NCBI GenBank assembly: GCA_008638375.1
Contig: CM018032.1
Location: 54,051,882-54,115,881, forward strand
Reading direction: 5' to 3'
DNA from: Nyssa sinensis
Taxonomy: Eukaryota; Streptophyta; Magnoliopsida; Cornales; Nyssaceae
Length of the DNA: 64,000 nucleotides
Positions 47,101 through 58,468 of this stretch are shown here, one piece after another; the first letter of the stretch is position 1, and every line of letters starts with the position of its first letter. The position numbers were made by a program, and so were the translations under genes. The notes beneath the pieces are model-generated. The model saw only the letters and a program-made list of their open reading frames with translations, ran no database searches and had not been told where the DNA came from.

Positions 47101-50100
47101 ATTTTTGAGTATGCTGATTTTCTATGTTAAGTTGTTAACATATCCTTTCTATATCTCCAAGGTATATGTGTGGACGTGACAGGAGCTACATTACAAAGCA
47201 ACCCCAACTACACTTCGTTTGATGTGAAGCTAACCTAACAATAAAACCTGTACCTGGCAACTACAATAATACTGATGTAACTTGGATGTTTGCAAGCAAC
47301 TGTTATCCAATGCCTTCACGAACTTCCGTAATTGGTAAGAAAACCATGCCAAGCTAGTCATCTAACACCAAACAAACATTTTTGTGTACTCATCATGCCC
47401 TTGTCTGACTATTAGGATTTTGTTGCATTTCTATTCACTATGGACACACAGGACGTGTCCTGTGTCTCTACAGTATAATATACTATATATATGTAGGAAT
47501 GCCCAGAAAATAAGATCAAACATAAAATCAATCTATATTAATTGTTTAAGTGTCAATTTCTATGAAGTTTCAATTTTTTTAGTTGTTAGGGTATTATAAT
47601 TCATACATCTCTATAAAATATAGTCCTAGCTTCCTAGGCTCCTTTCATACCATACAAGAAAACTCATTATTTGTAATCATAATTCAGAGAGCTCAATTTT
47701 ATTTCTCCACTTAGCAAAATAATGGATTTATCCACAGAGTCAATGAACAATCGCAAAAGCTACAGCATCAGAAATTCAACCTTTCTGCATGTAAGAATTT
47801 GCTAGACAGCTCCAGTAATTGAACCAAGCGACTAAGCAAGAAAAGAAGGAAAAGGATTTCCACTACATCATCAATTATGTCAGTTACCAAATGAGAGCCA
47901 ACTGAACTCTATTGAGCCTCCAAAACTTGATAAAATTCCCCACGCAGGAGATTACCTTGAGACTATAATGTGGTTACTCAGTCCAATTACCAGATAAGGC
48001 TGCCTTTAGCATTAGAATATCCACTTAACCATTGAGAACATGTTGTCAACCCAATACTATGAAGCACGGACACTCTATTTTAACTCACGTGTTGAACACT
48101 TTCCGAATACGTGTTGGACATGCGAAAAAAGAGTGTTCAAATTTTGTATTTTCTGAATTTTGGACACTTTCTGGACAAGTCAAGATATGTTAGTACACAT
48201 TTTGGACACGTTTTTCTCAATATTTTATCTTTCCCTACTTTTCTCCTATTTCCCTTAGTTTTTTTTGGTTATAGATATATATATATATATATATAGATAT
48301 ATATATATATAGATACATATATATGTTTTATGTAATAGGTAGTAAATTTGTTTTGAAAGTTGAATCATGGATATTGATAATTAAATGAAAAAGTGCTTAA
48401 ATTTTTATTTAATGGCTTTGTTATTTTAATATCTTAATAATAATGTTGTGATTTTTCTGTTTTTATACGAATTTTAATTGAAATAATGTTACAAATTTTA
48501 ATTGAAATAATGCTAAATTTTTATTATATAGTCATATAAAAAAAATCAAAATAAATACATATATTCAACGTGTCCCTGACGTATCTGTATCTTATTTTTT
48601 TTAAAAATATCGTGTTCGTGTCGTGTCGTATCTATATCCCGTGTCCATATCCGTACTTCTTATACCCTATAAGTAGGCTTAAAAATCGACCATTCAAAGT
48701 GATTGTTTCAGCCAAGAAACAAATATCAGTACTCTTCATTTACATATAGCAAGCAGCGTAAAACTTATATAACTAACTAATGTGCTCAATCTCGAATCTA
48801 GGGACCGAGACAAATGACATGGTCTATCATAAAACACCTTCGTCCATTGGGACAGCCTTGTGATTTGCACATGCTCGAAAAGATCAATTTTAGTTTAAAT
48901 CATATGCCAATTATCCATGAGTTATCTACTAAAATACCCAATCAGGCCCACTTTGCAGTGGCCATCAATTATATGTTGAGTGAGGCCTTTCCACCTGGTG
49001 ACAACTATCATTATAGTTATCAAAATCGAACCAGACAATGAACCGGTGAATGGACCGGTCCATGGTTCACTGGTTCAATTGGTTTTATAATTGATATATT
49101 TAAAAATATATTATATTAAGTAGTTATTGTTTTACTTTAATATATATTAAAATTGGTAATATATTATCACGGCAAGGTATTGGCCAAGTGGATAAGAAAC
49201 TCACTTTTCTCTCAATGTTGTTGTGTTCGACTCTCTATACCCAACCTTTTTTATATAACACTCATAATAAATGCACATCATTCTACGCGGTTGTGATAAA
49301 CGCATTAAGTGATAAACGAGGCATCCCAATAAATGAGGCGCTTAGGAGGTTTGCTTTCGTGATAAATGAGGCACTCAATTCATTAGGTGGCTTTAAGAGT
49401 TCAGGTTTAGTTGTCGGTTTAGACAAAAAAAAAATGGCCAGTTTAATCCGGTTCAATTGCAAAAACAATCCAAATAAAACACCGAACCAGCCAGGGGTTT
49501 GGATCCTGGTTGAACTGGCCAGTTCGGTTCGGTCCGGTTCTTATAACTATGACTGTCATTGTTCCCCATTGCCCTTTCCTTAGGTTGACCACTTGACCCT
49601 TGAATTCCATTCATGATGTAGAATCGGAGCTCAATCAAAATTACAACCAATGCACTAAAGCTCAAGGACTCACAAATGTATCAAAACCCGGTCCTTAAAA
49701 TTCGTACGAGTGTAAAACATTTTAAATGTATTCAACCAAAGAACTACCATGTACTGATAGCAGAGAGTAGAAAGATAAACGAAGCAGCTTCAGAACCTAA
49801 CTCCCAAAAGCAAGCAAAAGTACATTTAAACCATATAAAGATTTCCATTAAAATTAAATCAATAAAGTGGCAACCATCTCACGAATGGTGATGAAAATAG
49901 AAAGAAGTCCGTTTGGAGAAAACTTGAAAATCAAATCAATCAGTTATGGTAGTGGCCAGAGGCCATAATTTCTTCAGCAGCCCTATTCACAATCATTGAT
50001 TTTTACCCTCAAATGTCACATAAAAAACACGATGTAGCCATTCAAATTTCACAGGCCAACCAAACACACCCTTACTGAGAAATTTAAACTAGCTAAAACA

Positions 50101-50384
50101 GAGCATTAACATTTGCATAATCATGGAATAAAAAAGATGGCACAAACACACATATTAATGCATGTCAGAACAGTGGAGGTCTGATTTGCCTCCGTTGAAG
50201 GTAAGAATTCGATGAAATCATAAATGAAAAAAACCATTTAATGCATAATTAATAGAAGAAATGATCAGAATACATAATGATCACAGATATATGAAATTGA
50301 CAAATTCCTAAGGTAACAATTACCAGATAACAACCGAGTGTGAGGGTTTCTGACTGAAACGAAGGAATTCGGGAGAGCAGTCAT
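40426..50384 (-). CDS. Chloroplast-targeted single-pass membrane protein, At1g42960-like, complete
   Basis: Small plant protein of unknown biochemical role; the Arabidopsis relative At1g42960 is annotated as a chloroplast inner-membrane protein. Exons (minus): 50384-50324 (ATG at 50384), 46451-46334, 44820-44721, 44224-44138 and 40560-40426 (TAA). Every junction is GT-AG and in phase, giving 501 nt, 166 residues. The first exon (61 nt, [20 protein letters not shown] + G) is too short for ordinary ORF listing but joins the second to recreate Gly. Residues 1 to about 60 are rich in Ser, Arg and Leu with almost no acidic residues, as expected of a chloroplast transit peptide. About residues 68-90 ([19 protein letters not shown]) form one glycine-rich membrane span. 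The rest is hydrophilic: [20 protein letters not shown], then a likely coiled coil [20 protein letters not shown] and an acidic tail. Two introns of 3.9 and 3.6 kb are filled with repeats. Family assignment is from memory of the conserved C-terminal half. Confidence 0.88.
41093..41142. repeat. Short fragment of a dispersed plant repeat
   Basis: AGCCCAGTGCACAAGGCTCC followed by CGCCACTGCG and AAGGGCTAGATGTAA resembles the start of a widespread plant SINE-like sequence. It is followed by (AT)n at 41145-41181. Confidence 0.4.
41145..41181. repeat. (AT)n microsatellite
   Basis: Pure AT run in the last intron of the chloroplast-protein gene. Confidence 0.9.
41629..41938 (-). mobile_element. TRIM, diverged relative of 17076-17343
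   Basis: Terminal direct repeats at about 41629-41698 and 41865-41938 share CCAATT...CCAAAA, ACCAACAATG and ATATCAAG(T/A)TCTCAACA with the element at 17076. GACTCTAATACTA before the right repeat is a degenerate primer-binding-site complement. No target duplication was found. Confidence 0.7.
41965..42854. repeat. Three-copy tandem array, 299-bp unit with primer-binding-site-like end
   Basis: Units begin GAACCTGACCAATACGCC at 41965, 42264 and 42563. Each contains GGAACGCGTGAAATCAAGTC, GACCGACGTCCACGG and GACTCGAACCCGTGACGTGG and closes with GCTCTGATACCAAT. Copies differ at only a few bases. CTCTGATACCA is the complement of an initiator tRNA-Met primer-binding site and the preceding GACTCGAACCC resembles a reversed tRNA B box, so the unit looks like LTR-retroelement leader sequence read on the minus strand. 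It is GC-richer than its surroundings. Confidence 0.9.
42855..43120 (-). repeat. Possible LTR abutting the tandem array
   Basis: The plus strand starts TGATAGGTCCC exactly where the third unit's CTCTGATACCAA ends, so on the minus strand an LTR ending ...CCTATCA would be followed by TTGGTATCAGAGC. CTTTATTAATGACCC and CAAGTTTAAATACAGAGAGA inside resemble copia LTR sequence. The far end was not found. Confidence 0.4.
45044..45578. mobile_element. hAT-like non-autonomous element with perfect 8-bp target duplication
   Basis: Terminal inverted repeats TAGGGCTGCAACTCGGG (45044-45060) and CCCGAGTTGCAGCCCTA (45562-45578) match perfectly over 17 bp. Flanks 45036-45043 and 45579-45586 are both ATATTAAT. 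The 535-bp body is non-coding, rich in CCCGAA, GGCCCGG and CTCGGGC words. It lies in the 44821-46333 intron. Confidence 0.85.
45740..46190. repeat. Fragments of the 3773 MITE family
   Basis: GTAAAATAGAGTGTCCTTGC with TTCATA (45903-45928) is the reverse of the left end at 3773. GTGTCCGA, ACACGGATACGTG and, near 46159, GTTCGTATCCGTGCTTCCTAG are further end-like pieces, apparently rearranged. An (CTT)n run and a short repeat of CTTCTTATAAA(C/T)GGAATGTGT lie between. Confidence 0.55.
48057..48663. mobile_element. hAT-like MITE, second copy of the 3773 family
   Basis: Starts CTATGAAGCACGGACACTCT and ends GTCCATATCCGTACTTCTTAT, with the body (TTTTATGTAATA..TAGTAAATTTG, CAACGTGTCCCTGACG) colinear with 3773-4210. 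Flanks ACCCAATA (48049-48056) and ACCCTATA (48664-48671) are an 8-bp target duplication with one mismatch. An (AT)n run at 48271-48325 lengthens it. Confidence 0.8.
49005..49558. mobile_element. TIR element with a nested tRNA-derived insert
   Basis: Ends ATTATAGTTATCAAAATCG and CCGGTTCTTATAACTATGAC are inverted relatives, and both sides carry GAACCGG, GGTTCAA and CCGGTCC words, a layout common in plant MULE/hAT-derived MITEs. The middle (49155-49420) is of different character and holds RNA polymerase III promoter boxes. Confidence 0.5.
49165..49250 (+). repeat. tRNA-like SINE head (A and B boxes)
   Basis: TGGCCAAGTGG (49181-49191) fits the tRNA A box exactly. GTGTTCGACTC (about 49222-49232) fits the B box with one change, at a normal spacing of about 40 bases. 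The sequence does not fold into an intact tRNA by eye, so a SINE remnant is likelier. Confidence 0.45.
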
Positions 50385-50520
50385 CCTTCGGAATTTTCAG
50401 GAGAGGGAGAGAACAGAAACAGATTAACTTGTATTCTCCGATAATATCGAAATCGAACAATCATCTATCGATGCTTTCTAGGCACCGAACAGCACAGTAT
50501 CAATAGAAAGGAAGCATTGC
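50385..50520 (-). promoter_or_regulatory. 5' UTR/proximal promoter of the chloroplast-protein gene
   Basis: Directly upstream of the ATG, on the minus strand, lies a pyrimidine-rich leader (GTTTCTGTTCTCTCCCTCTC), typical of plant 5' UTRs. No TATA box could be assigned with certainty. Confidence 0.4.
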
Positions 50521-51312
50521 AACAACGTGGAGTGGGCTGCAATTAGTTCGGACTCATAATCTAGGCCCAAACGTAAGTCTGGCCATTCCCCAGCTCAAAT
50601 CAGGATCTAGCCCGATGTGATTTTCTATTTTATTTTATTTTATTTTTATTTTTTAAGTCTCGGATAGATAAATCAGTCGTGAAATAATGTTCACCTTCTT
50701 TTTTAATGATGAGAAGTAAGATTTGAATCTATGACTAACCTCGAATGAAAAGGACACGGTGACTAACTGGGTTAGTCCCAGTTACTTTATAACATGCAAA
50801 TAAATTGAATTTGTGATTGAAGTTTGTTGAATTAAATAGTAAATTCTTTTGGTGTTCGGTAGTATCTATTTGTAAAAATAATGCCAAAAATTATGTGTTT
50901 ATTTTCAATTTATATTTCAACACTCTAGGTAGGTAGGACTAACACTGAATAATAACGTGAATGATTTTAATATTTACTTCTTTTGTTTTTTTACGAAAAC
51001 TTAGAACCTTGTTCTTCTCTTTAAAAATGAGTAAATAATAATACTGAGTGAGATAATGCTAATAGACCACTACCCATGCTAGTTTTGAGAGTATAATTTT
51101 GATGTAGATATTGCCACACCACAGCAATAAGTTCAGTATTAAATCTTAACTGCTCTGAAGGAAAAATGTGACTTTATAAAAAGTGAAGTTTGATCATGTG
51201 AAAGTCATCATTTATGTAAGTGGATTTCTTTGGTCAGTATATAGTTCCCCAAATATGATGAATAATTTCAGACGAAGCTGTAAAGGCCCATGACCATTAA
51301 TATTAAAAAATG

Positions 51313-51731
51313 GGTTAATTAGATTTTAATATTCTGAAAGTTTTATTTCAATTTTAAATAAGGTTTATAATTATCAATTGTAATAAATCAGTTTTTCAGT
51401 TTTTAATTTTATTTCAATCGAGACTAAGTGCAAATGATTATTCTAAATTTTTAATGACAATTGTTTACGCATTAAAATTATAAGGCCTCATTTGAAATTC
51501 GTATAAAATTATAAGATCTTATTTAAAACTTGTATATAATTAAAGGGTACTATTTTAGAAACTATATGAAATTGTAAGGGTACTAAAATATAATTAATTT
51601 GTTACGACTGTTTACAATTGGCCTCAATTGAAATGAAATTAAAAATTAAGGGATTGAATTGTTAGAATTGATAATCAAGAAGCTTATTTAAATTTGAGAC
51701 AAAATTTTAAGGTATTAAAGTGTAATTAACT
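51313..51731. mobile_element. Foldback MITE with about 50-bp inverted ends
   Basis: GGTTAATTAGATTTTAATAT...TTTAAATAAGG (51313-51363) is complementary, with mismatches, to CTTATTTAAATTTGAGAC...GTGTAATTAAC (51681-51731). AT-rich and non-coding. Confidence 0.6.
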
Positions 51732-52342
51732 TCCAAAAAAAACTTCCTCTATCAGGCTAAAGCTTGAGGCCCAATCCATGTGATCTGGCCCAGCTTCTCT
51801 ACAACTTCTTGGGCCGCTGGCTTGCCCCGTCTCTCTTGAATGCACGATACTGATTATTCTCCTCAGAAAATCAGGGACTAGCACTAGATAAGCTCTTTGT
51901 ATTAGTAGTTTACCATTCAATGGGAAAACATATGGCATAACTCCAAAAAGTTTTATCATAATCATTTGAAATCGGTTACATGAATTCTGTGTTGTCATTC
52001 TACTTTATTTAAAACTATTTTATCAGTGAAATCACACATTCAACAGAAAAATATAGTTTCTCTAAATGCATTCGATAAAACTCATTCCTATAACATAGAA
52101 TAATATTTTATGACCCGAATAATCTCGTCCATTTGATGTGGCATGATTCAACTGGTCAGAGCTCTTTTTTTTTTTTTTTTAACTTGCACCTTCAAACTAA
52201 AAAGTACTCGAAATTTAAATGAAAATTGAATTGATATAGATTGCTCGATTACTTAACAGCTACTTGATAGGAACATGTTCACATGCACATGGGTCGTCGT
52301 CGGTGGGGCTTGCAAAATTGGGTCTTCTGGTACTCGTCCACA

Positions 52343-52397
<55 letters not shown>
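52343..52397. repeat. (CT)n(AT)n(AC)n compound microsatellite
   Basis: Three dinucleotide runs in series between the duplicated blocks. Confidence 0.9.
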
Positions 52398-52725
52398 CCA
52401 AATCTTGAACCTATATCTGTATAAGTAGACATGCCCTCGTATGTGCGTTTAATGGATGTCGCTATCGTACGCCACAACTTTGGGCTGGAGCCCTACGGCC
52501 TAGTCGGCTGTAGTGGAGACACGCATTTCAGTTTTCGGTTCCACCATCATCAGCTGGGCCCACCACTTCCTACCTAAACAGTTGGCTTACAAGCCCATAT
52601 AGACTTGTTACCACCCAGATAGAAATTTTTGTTTGATCAGATAATCCATACTCAATGAATTGTCCATTTGAGGATTGTTTTGGTAAGCGACGGATATTGA
52701 ATTTTTGTAATTTTATTGATTTGTG

Positions 52726-52727
<2 letters not shown>

Positions 52728-52765
<38 letters not shown>
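52728..52765. repeat. (AT)n microsatellite
   Basis: Pure AT run between the duplicated blocks. Confidence 0.9.
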
Positions 52766-52768
<3 letters not shown>

Positions 52769-53511
52769 TGTATGTTATATAAATTAATAAAATTATGAAA
52801 GTTGAGAGTAATATATGTATAGACGTATGTGTTATACGAATTAATAAAATCGTAAAAATCTAATATTTATGACTCACTTTAATAAAATTCTTGTCTATTA
52901 AATAATAAGATAAAAATAAATGTAAAGAATTATTTAACAAATTGTGATTGATTTATCAGATTAATTTTTTTATAGGATACTAAAATGTAATTAATTTGGT
53001 ACGATTATTTGCAATTGGCTTCAATTGAAATAAAATTAAAAATTGAGGGACTAAATTGTTACAATTGATAATCAAAGAATTTATTTGAATTTTAAACAAA
53101 ATTTTAAGGTACTAAAGTATAGTTAGTCTTGCAAAAAAAAAAAAAAAAACTTCCTTTATTCGGCTAAAGCCTGAGGCCCAATCCATGCGATCTGGCCCAG
53201 TTTCTCTACAACTTCTTGAGCCGCCGGCTTGCCCCATCTCTCTTGAATGCACAATACTGATTATTCTCCTTAGAAATCAGGGACTAGCACTAGATAAGCT
53301 CTTTGTATTAGTAGTTTACCATTCAATGGGAAAACATACAGTTTAACTCCAAAAAGTTTTATCCTAATTATTTAACGTCGGTTACATAAATTTTGTATCG
53401 TCATTCTACTTTATTTAAGACTATTTTATTAGTGAAATCACACATTTAACGGAAAAATATGACTTCTCTAAATGCACTCGAATAGAACTCATTCCTATAA
53501 CATAAAATAAT

Positions 53512-53664
53512 GTTTTATGACCCAAGTAACATCACCCATTTGATGTGGCATGATTCAATTGGTCAGAGCTCTCTTTTTTCTTTTTTTTTTTTTACTTTGT
53601 TTCATTCTAACAGTCATTTAAATTATGCCACATCAAATGAGCAAAGTTACTTAGGTAATAAAAC
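53512..53664. repeat. Inverted repeat around a poly-T
   Basis: Left arm 53512-53560 (GTTTTATGACCCAAGTAAC...TTTGATGTGGCATGATT) is complementary to right arm 53619-53664 (AATTATGCCACATCAAATGA...GTTACTTAGGTAATAAAAC). The left arm is also part of the 0.6-kb duplication; the right arm is present only here. Confidence 0.75.
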
Positions 53665-53924
53665 ATTACTTTATAAAGTATGAAGAATATCTAATTGAAA
53701 CAGCAATTCTCTTTGGTTCCCAAATCCAGTCTCACTTTCTCAGTGATAAAATGAAAGCAGTTGGGAAATTAATGATTGAGTGATGGTCATATTGTGATTT
53801 AAAATAGAGGGAAAAAGGCCCTTGCCATGAGCTTTAAAAATCCAATGAATGACACTTCAATTAATTGTATATTCTAACCCTAAATCTAAACTGCATGCCT
53901 CAAATCTTCTAGCAATGTTTTCCC

Positions 53925-54130
53925 ATTGAATGGACTAAGGACGAGCCTCGACATACTTATACGGCTGAACAGCGTGGGTTCGATTCTTCTGGTCAGCGTG
54001 CGAGCTTTCGATTTACCTGATGCATGTGGTCAGTGAGCGATTGCGCGCATCTGGAGTTTACCCTCGCTGGGCCATGGGCCGAAGGCTGTCTGCCTGCGGG
54101 GGGGGTTCCTCATTAGCAAAAAGAAATCGA
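53925..54130 (+). mobile_element. SINE candidate
   Basis: About 200 bp, distinctly GC-richer than its surroundings: GTGGGTTCGATTCTTCTGG (B box GGTTCGATTC at 53977-53986), CGTGCGAGCTTTCGATTTAC, GTGGTCAGTGAGCGATTGCG, GCTGGGCCATGGGCCGAAGG and an A-rich end (CAAAAAGAAA, about 54117). This layout is that of tRNA-derived plant SINEs. The A box is weak. Confidence 0.5.
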
Positions 54131-54875
54131 GATCCCTCTCAACGAGAGAAAATGTTGTCACTAGATGTTAGTACGATGTCAGCCAAAGTCCCTCCAATGC
54201 TTACATTAGTGGAAGTTTGGCGTGAATGGACAATGGTTGATTATCAAGGTGAATAAAGAGTGTGTTTTATTTTTCAAAACTGTACATTGTAGACCCTTCT
54301 TAAGTAAGCGTAGTTAGCTAAAATTTTGGGATCTCCTTTCACCACGCAGATTATGATTGCTGATATTGCAGGGCTCAATGTAGGAGCGAGTGACGTGCTT
54401 TTTAATTTAATTGACAGCGTTAATTATTGTAATAGCTTTACCTTCGAAGAAAACTTGGTTGTCTACTCGATATTCTTGAACAACTATATTTGTTTGCTGA
54501 GCATGGTGGACTCGAGACCAAACCCTCGTCTATCACTACTAGTAATTGAATTTTAATTTGAGCAAATGATATCATTTTTGCCAATTTCATCTGGGTTATT
54601 AAGTGGAGAGGCTACCCCAAGCCAAGGCTCACCACCCACCCATTTGCTCCACAAATAGACCTAATAATACAAAAAAGAATGCTGAAGCTCGTAATGTTTT
54701 TTCTAATTTGTAAAGCATTAGAAGTTGGGTTGTTGTGAAAATACATCAAGATGAGGTGATTAAAACCTCTCTCTTTGTAAGCTAAAATTCAAATTTTATA
54801 TTAGCTGCCCACAGACATATAATAGTTCTCCCTCCCATTGCAGTACTCCAAAAAATATGAAAGAAAAAAAGAAAA

Positions 54876-54965
54876 GTTTGGGTTGTTGATTTACCTTATA
54901 TATCTCAGGAGATGGAAGTGGTTTGGGTTGTTGATTTACCTTATATAGCTCAGGAGATGGAAGTG
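54876..54965. repeat. Two-copy 45-bp tandem repeat
   Basis: GTTTGGGTTGTTGATTTACC...GGAGATGGAAGTG at 54876-54920 and 54921-54965 with a single difference. Confidence 0.9.
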
Positions 54966-54999
54966 GTTTTACAACTCAAAGTTGATCAAAAGTAGAGTT

Positions 55000-57019
55000 T
55001 GTTATTGTGACTAATCAATCAACCACATTCTTACATTGATTCTCTATTTGATGAGATATTTTTTTTTATAGATTCGGAATGTTGTATGTGACTTTATATT
55101 TTCTTAATTGTATTTTATTATATGTGTTATGTTTTATTAAATAAGATAAGTCATATATTAATAATAAATATTATTAAAAAAATATATTATCGTATCATTG
55201 TAGCCAACCCATTCAAAAAATTTCCCAATTTGATACTCCCACTTGCCTTTATCCCAGTCTTCATTAATCATTATGGCTGGTTTGGAAAGCTTTTACATTC
55301 ATGTTTTTTCGTGTTTGCACTTGTAAAAGTTGATTTGTAAAACGTGTTTCACTGCTTAACCAAAATTTTGACACTATTTTTATTAATTTTGTTTTTCAAA
55401 ACAGACAAAAGTACATTTGGAAAAAATCAATTCTTGATTACATATTCTCAATTCTCAAACACGCTTTTATTCATTTGACAAAGTTTTCTTTAACACCTTG
55501 ATATTAGAGTAATTTAAAAAATGAGACTCATTTTTAAATTCAAAAAACTCATTTAAGCGTTGTTTATGTGTTTATACATACATCGATACCTTTTATAATT
55601 ATATACATCATTTTAACAGTAATATTCAAAATAAATATTTATTTGATATTTTAATATATTTTTATCTTTCTTTCTACCAACTTATCTATTTTTTTCTTTT
55701 CTAAGTAACTTTTGAATCTCTCTCTTTCCACTAAATACAAATATGCATCAAACTCTATACTATTCATAAATTAAATTCAAAATAAATACAAAAATAACTC
55801 ATCTTTTAGAGGATAAACAATACTTTGTCTAGAGAAGTAAAAGTTAGAAGGGATGACTCTCTTCCTAAATTCACTATTGTAATTGCTCTCATGATAATCC
55901 CCCTCCAAAAAAAAGAGATTGATTGATTGATTCTTTGCATTGTGTTTTCTGTGGCCTTTGAATGAGTCAACTTGAAGTCAACCCTCTGATTTAACTTTTG
56001 AAACTTGGTCCAAGTAAATTCACCTTTTAAGGGTGCTTGTGAAGACTCCTGTAACACTTTTCTTGAATTGCTTCTTCCCATTTTTTATCAAATAAAGGAA
56101 ACCCAAAATTTGTTGAATATTTTGCCATATATGCCACAAAACAAAGTGACAAAAATGAAGATTGAACATATTGTCCTGCCAAAAAGAAATGGATAGGATA
56201 TCAGATATATGTTAGACGTAAACATCCCTGATAATACTAATTTCTTATTAATAGAACAACGGGGATGGTGACATCAGCTTGCAAAATACACAAAAATATG
56301 ATTAAACATATTTTAAAATTCGTTAATTTATTAAACTCGGTTTAACAAGTAATTTCATACTATATAAAAAAATTAAGTTGTTTGCGATCATGTCGATTAG
56401 AGGCCTTTTTAAATCGGCTCAAGAAATTTACAAGCCGAACTTGAAATTTTTTTGAATTTCGTTTATTTTAATGAGCTAAACTTAAATAATTCATTGCTCA
56501 ACTTGATTGAATTTGACTCATTTAAAGCCTTACATCATCGCATTGATATGAATAATAAACAAATAAGAAAAGGGAGTTCCTGTTCGCACACTTTTTTTTT
56601 TTTGGTGAAATGTTTGATTTCCCCTGTTTTTCTTTAAAATAAAATTAAACAAATGCCCTTAGTCGAAAATAAATATAATAATTTTTTTACTTATAAAGAC
56701 AATTAACTATTACATATAAACAAATAAATATAACAAATTTCCTTTACAGTGACTTCTTACAGTTTAAAAGGAATTAATGTTGTTGTGAAAATTAAAAACA
56801 AAATTATAAGAGCGCATTTATTTATGATTAAATAAAGCCTTACAAATATAATTAACAAATAAACAAAAGATTGTGAAAATTTAAACAAATGCTTACTTGT
56901 TAATCATTTGTTCCAACCTAGGTCAACCTCTTTTTTGTTTTTTCAAAGCAGAAACCAAAGCCCAATTACAGTATACGAATTCAGACTGAAGTCAACAGTT
57001 TTGTATTGGCAAGGAGTTT

Positions 57020-57055
<36 letters not shown>

Positions 57056-58460
57056 CAAAACAAGAATAGGTCTTATTGATTTCATCCTCCTATTGGCATC
57101 AGCAAGTTAACAAAAGAATGAGTCTCTACGATAATAATAAACACCAGACAGATGTGCACTGCCCCAAATAGTTTTATCAATTAATATTAAATAAAATGTT
57201 TTCCAATCCTTAGTTGGACCCTTTTTTTTAATTTTTTATTAGTGATGATTGGTGAAGTAATTCAAAAGGAAAGGTTTTATTCTAACTGGACCAGATTTAT
57301 TTACCATGCAAAACAAAATAAATTCTGGTCCCACGGGTCTACTCAAATCTAAACGATTGTTTTACTTTTTACGTGTAAAATTATAAATAAGTTAAGCAGT
57401 CAAGTCGAGTAACGAGTTATTTAAAGTTTGATTTATTAAAATCAACAAAGTTAAAATGATGCTTAATCTTAACTTGTTTGTCTTAAGTTAATATTAAACG
57501 AGTCTCTAATCATATTGATTGCGAAACGAACCTCAAATCTTATTTCGAGTGGCTTGACTTTTTATATTTTATTAGAGTACTTATTAACTTATCGAATTGA
57601 GTTTGACTGAATTCGATAAACTTCACAAGTTTCAAAATATATTCAAATTTTAACTTATTATCTAACAGGTTGATTTCGAATAAGCATCTAACTAAGTCAA
57701 TCATGAGTTTAACTCGAGTAGTTTGACCCTATTCGCACGGAACTTTTTTTTCTCTCTTTCATGCAACAGGTCTGAGTTAAAATCCATTTTTTCCTATATT
57801 TTTTTCTCTTGGAGGCGGGGTCATAACACTTCAAAGTCTTAATATTTTTAATTAATTCTATGAATATTTTTCTATTTACGACTATAATTGTTAATTTGGT
57901 TCCAAGTCATATAGCCCCAACTTAATCCTATTTTTCTCATGTTCGTACTCCTTTAGCCCGACCTCTTCTGTGATTTCCCTTTCCAACTCTTTTAAAATAC
58001 TTTATGATATGATTCCATTCTAGAGTGTTTTTCTCCCTTTCCCATCTTGACTATGACTTTCTACATTTTATATGAAGCACACCATTTGAATTTTATAATG
58101 TGTCCCATTCGTCACAAAAGTAAGTATATGTGTACACACACACACACATATATAATATACACAAGTAATACTTGAAAGTGTATACTTCTAATTTTTTTTT
58201 TTTTAGATTCATCAAACTAGTATCCAATTCAATAATTTCTAAACAAAGGCCTAATAAAGCATGGGAATTGTAATTCAATTTTTTTTTAATAATAGACTCG
58301 AACATGAAATATAGAGATATTCAATACCCGTCTGGATAATATTTCAGAATTGATTTTCTAAGTTTTGTATTTAAGAATTTTAAGTCTCGTTTATATGTGC
58401 TTTCAAAATATTACTCGTTAAATAAATGTGTTTTTGGATTCAAAGTTTGAAAAATGATAA
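55000..58460. other. Gene-free AT-rich region
   Basis: No supported gene. Contains a possible MITE near 55270-55460, an (AT)n run at 57023-57051 and many A/T homopolymers. Short frames here have no family resemblance. Confidence 0.6.
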
Positions 58461-58468
58461 TAAAAATA

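Larger units (their letters stand above)
51578..53592. repeat. 0.6-kb direct duplication (51578-52173 and 52972-53592)
   Basis: The two blocks are colinear throughout: TACTAAAAT(A/G)TAATTAATTTG, GAGGCCCAATCCATG(T/C)GATCTG, GGGACTAGCACTAGATAAGC, TTCAATGGGAAAACATA, TTTGATGTGGCATGATTCAA, each ending at a poly-T run. The first includes the right half of the 51313 MITE. About 800 bp of unrelated DNA with a microsatellite separates them. No LTR ends or coding sequence were found. Confidence 0.85.

Noticed and set aside
49188..49583. 131-residue frame, the longest in that area
   Set aside because: Runs across a SINE-like insert and a MITE end; no protein family features.
51578..53592. LTR pair interpretation of the 0.6-kb direct repeats
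   Set aside because: No TG...CA ends, primer-binding site, purine tract or target duplication; the block also contains half of a MITE.
54020..54556. Two plus-strand frames of 78 and 76 residues
   Set aside because: The first is the GC-rich SINE body read through; the second lacks any recognisable domain.
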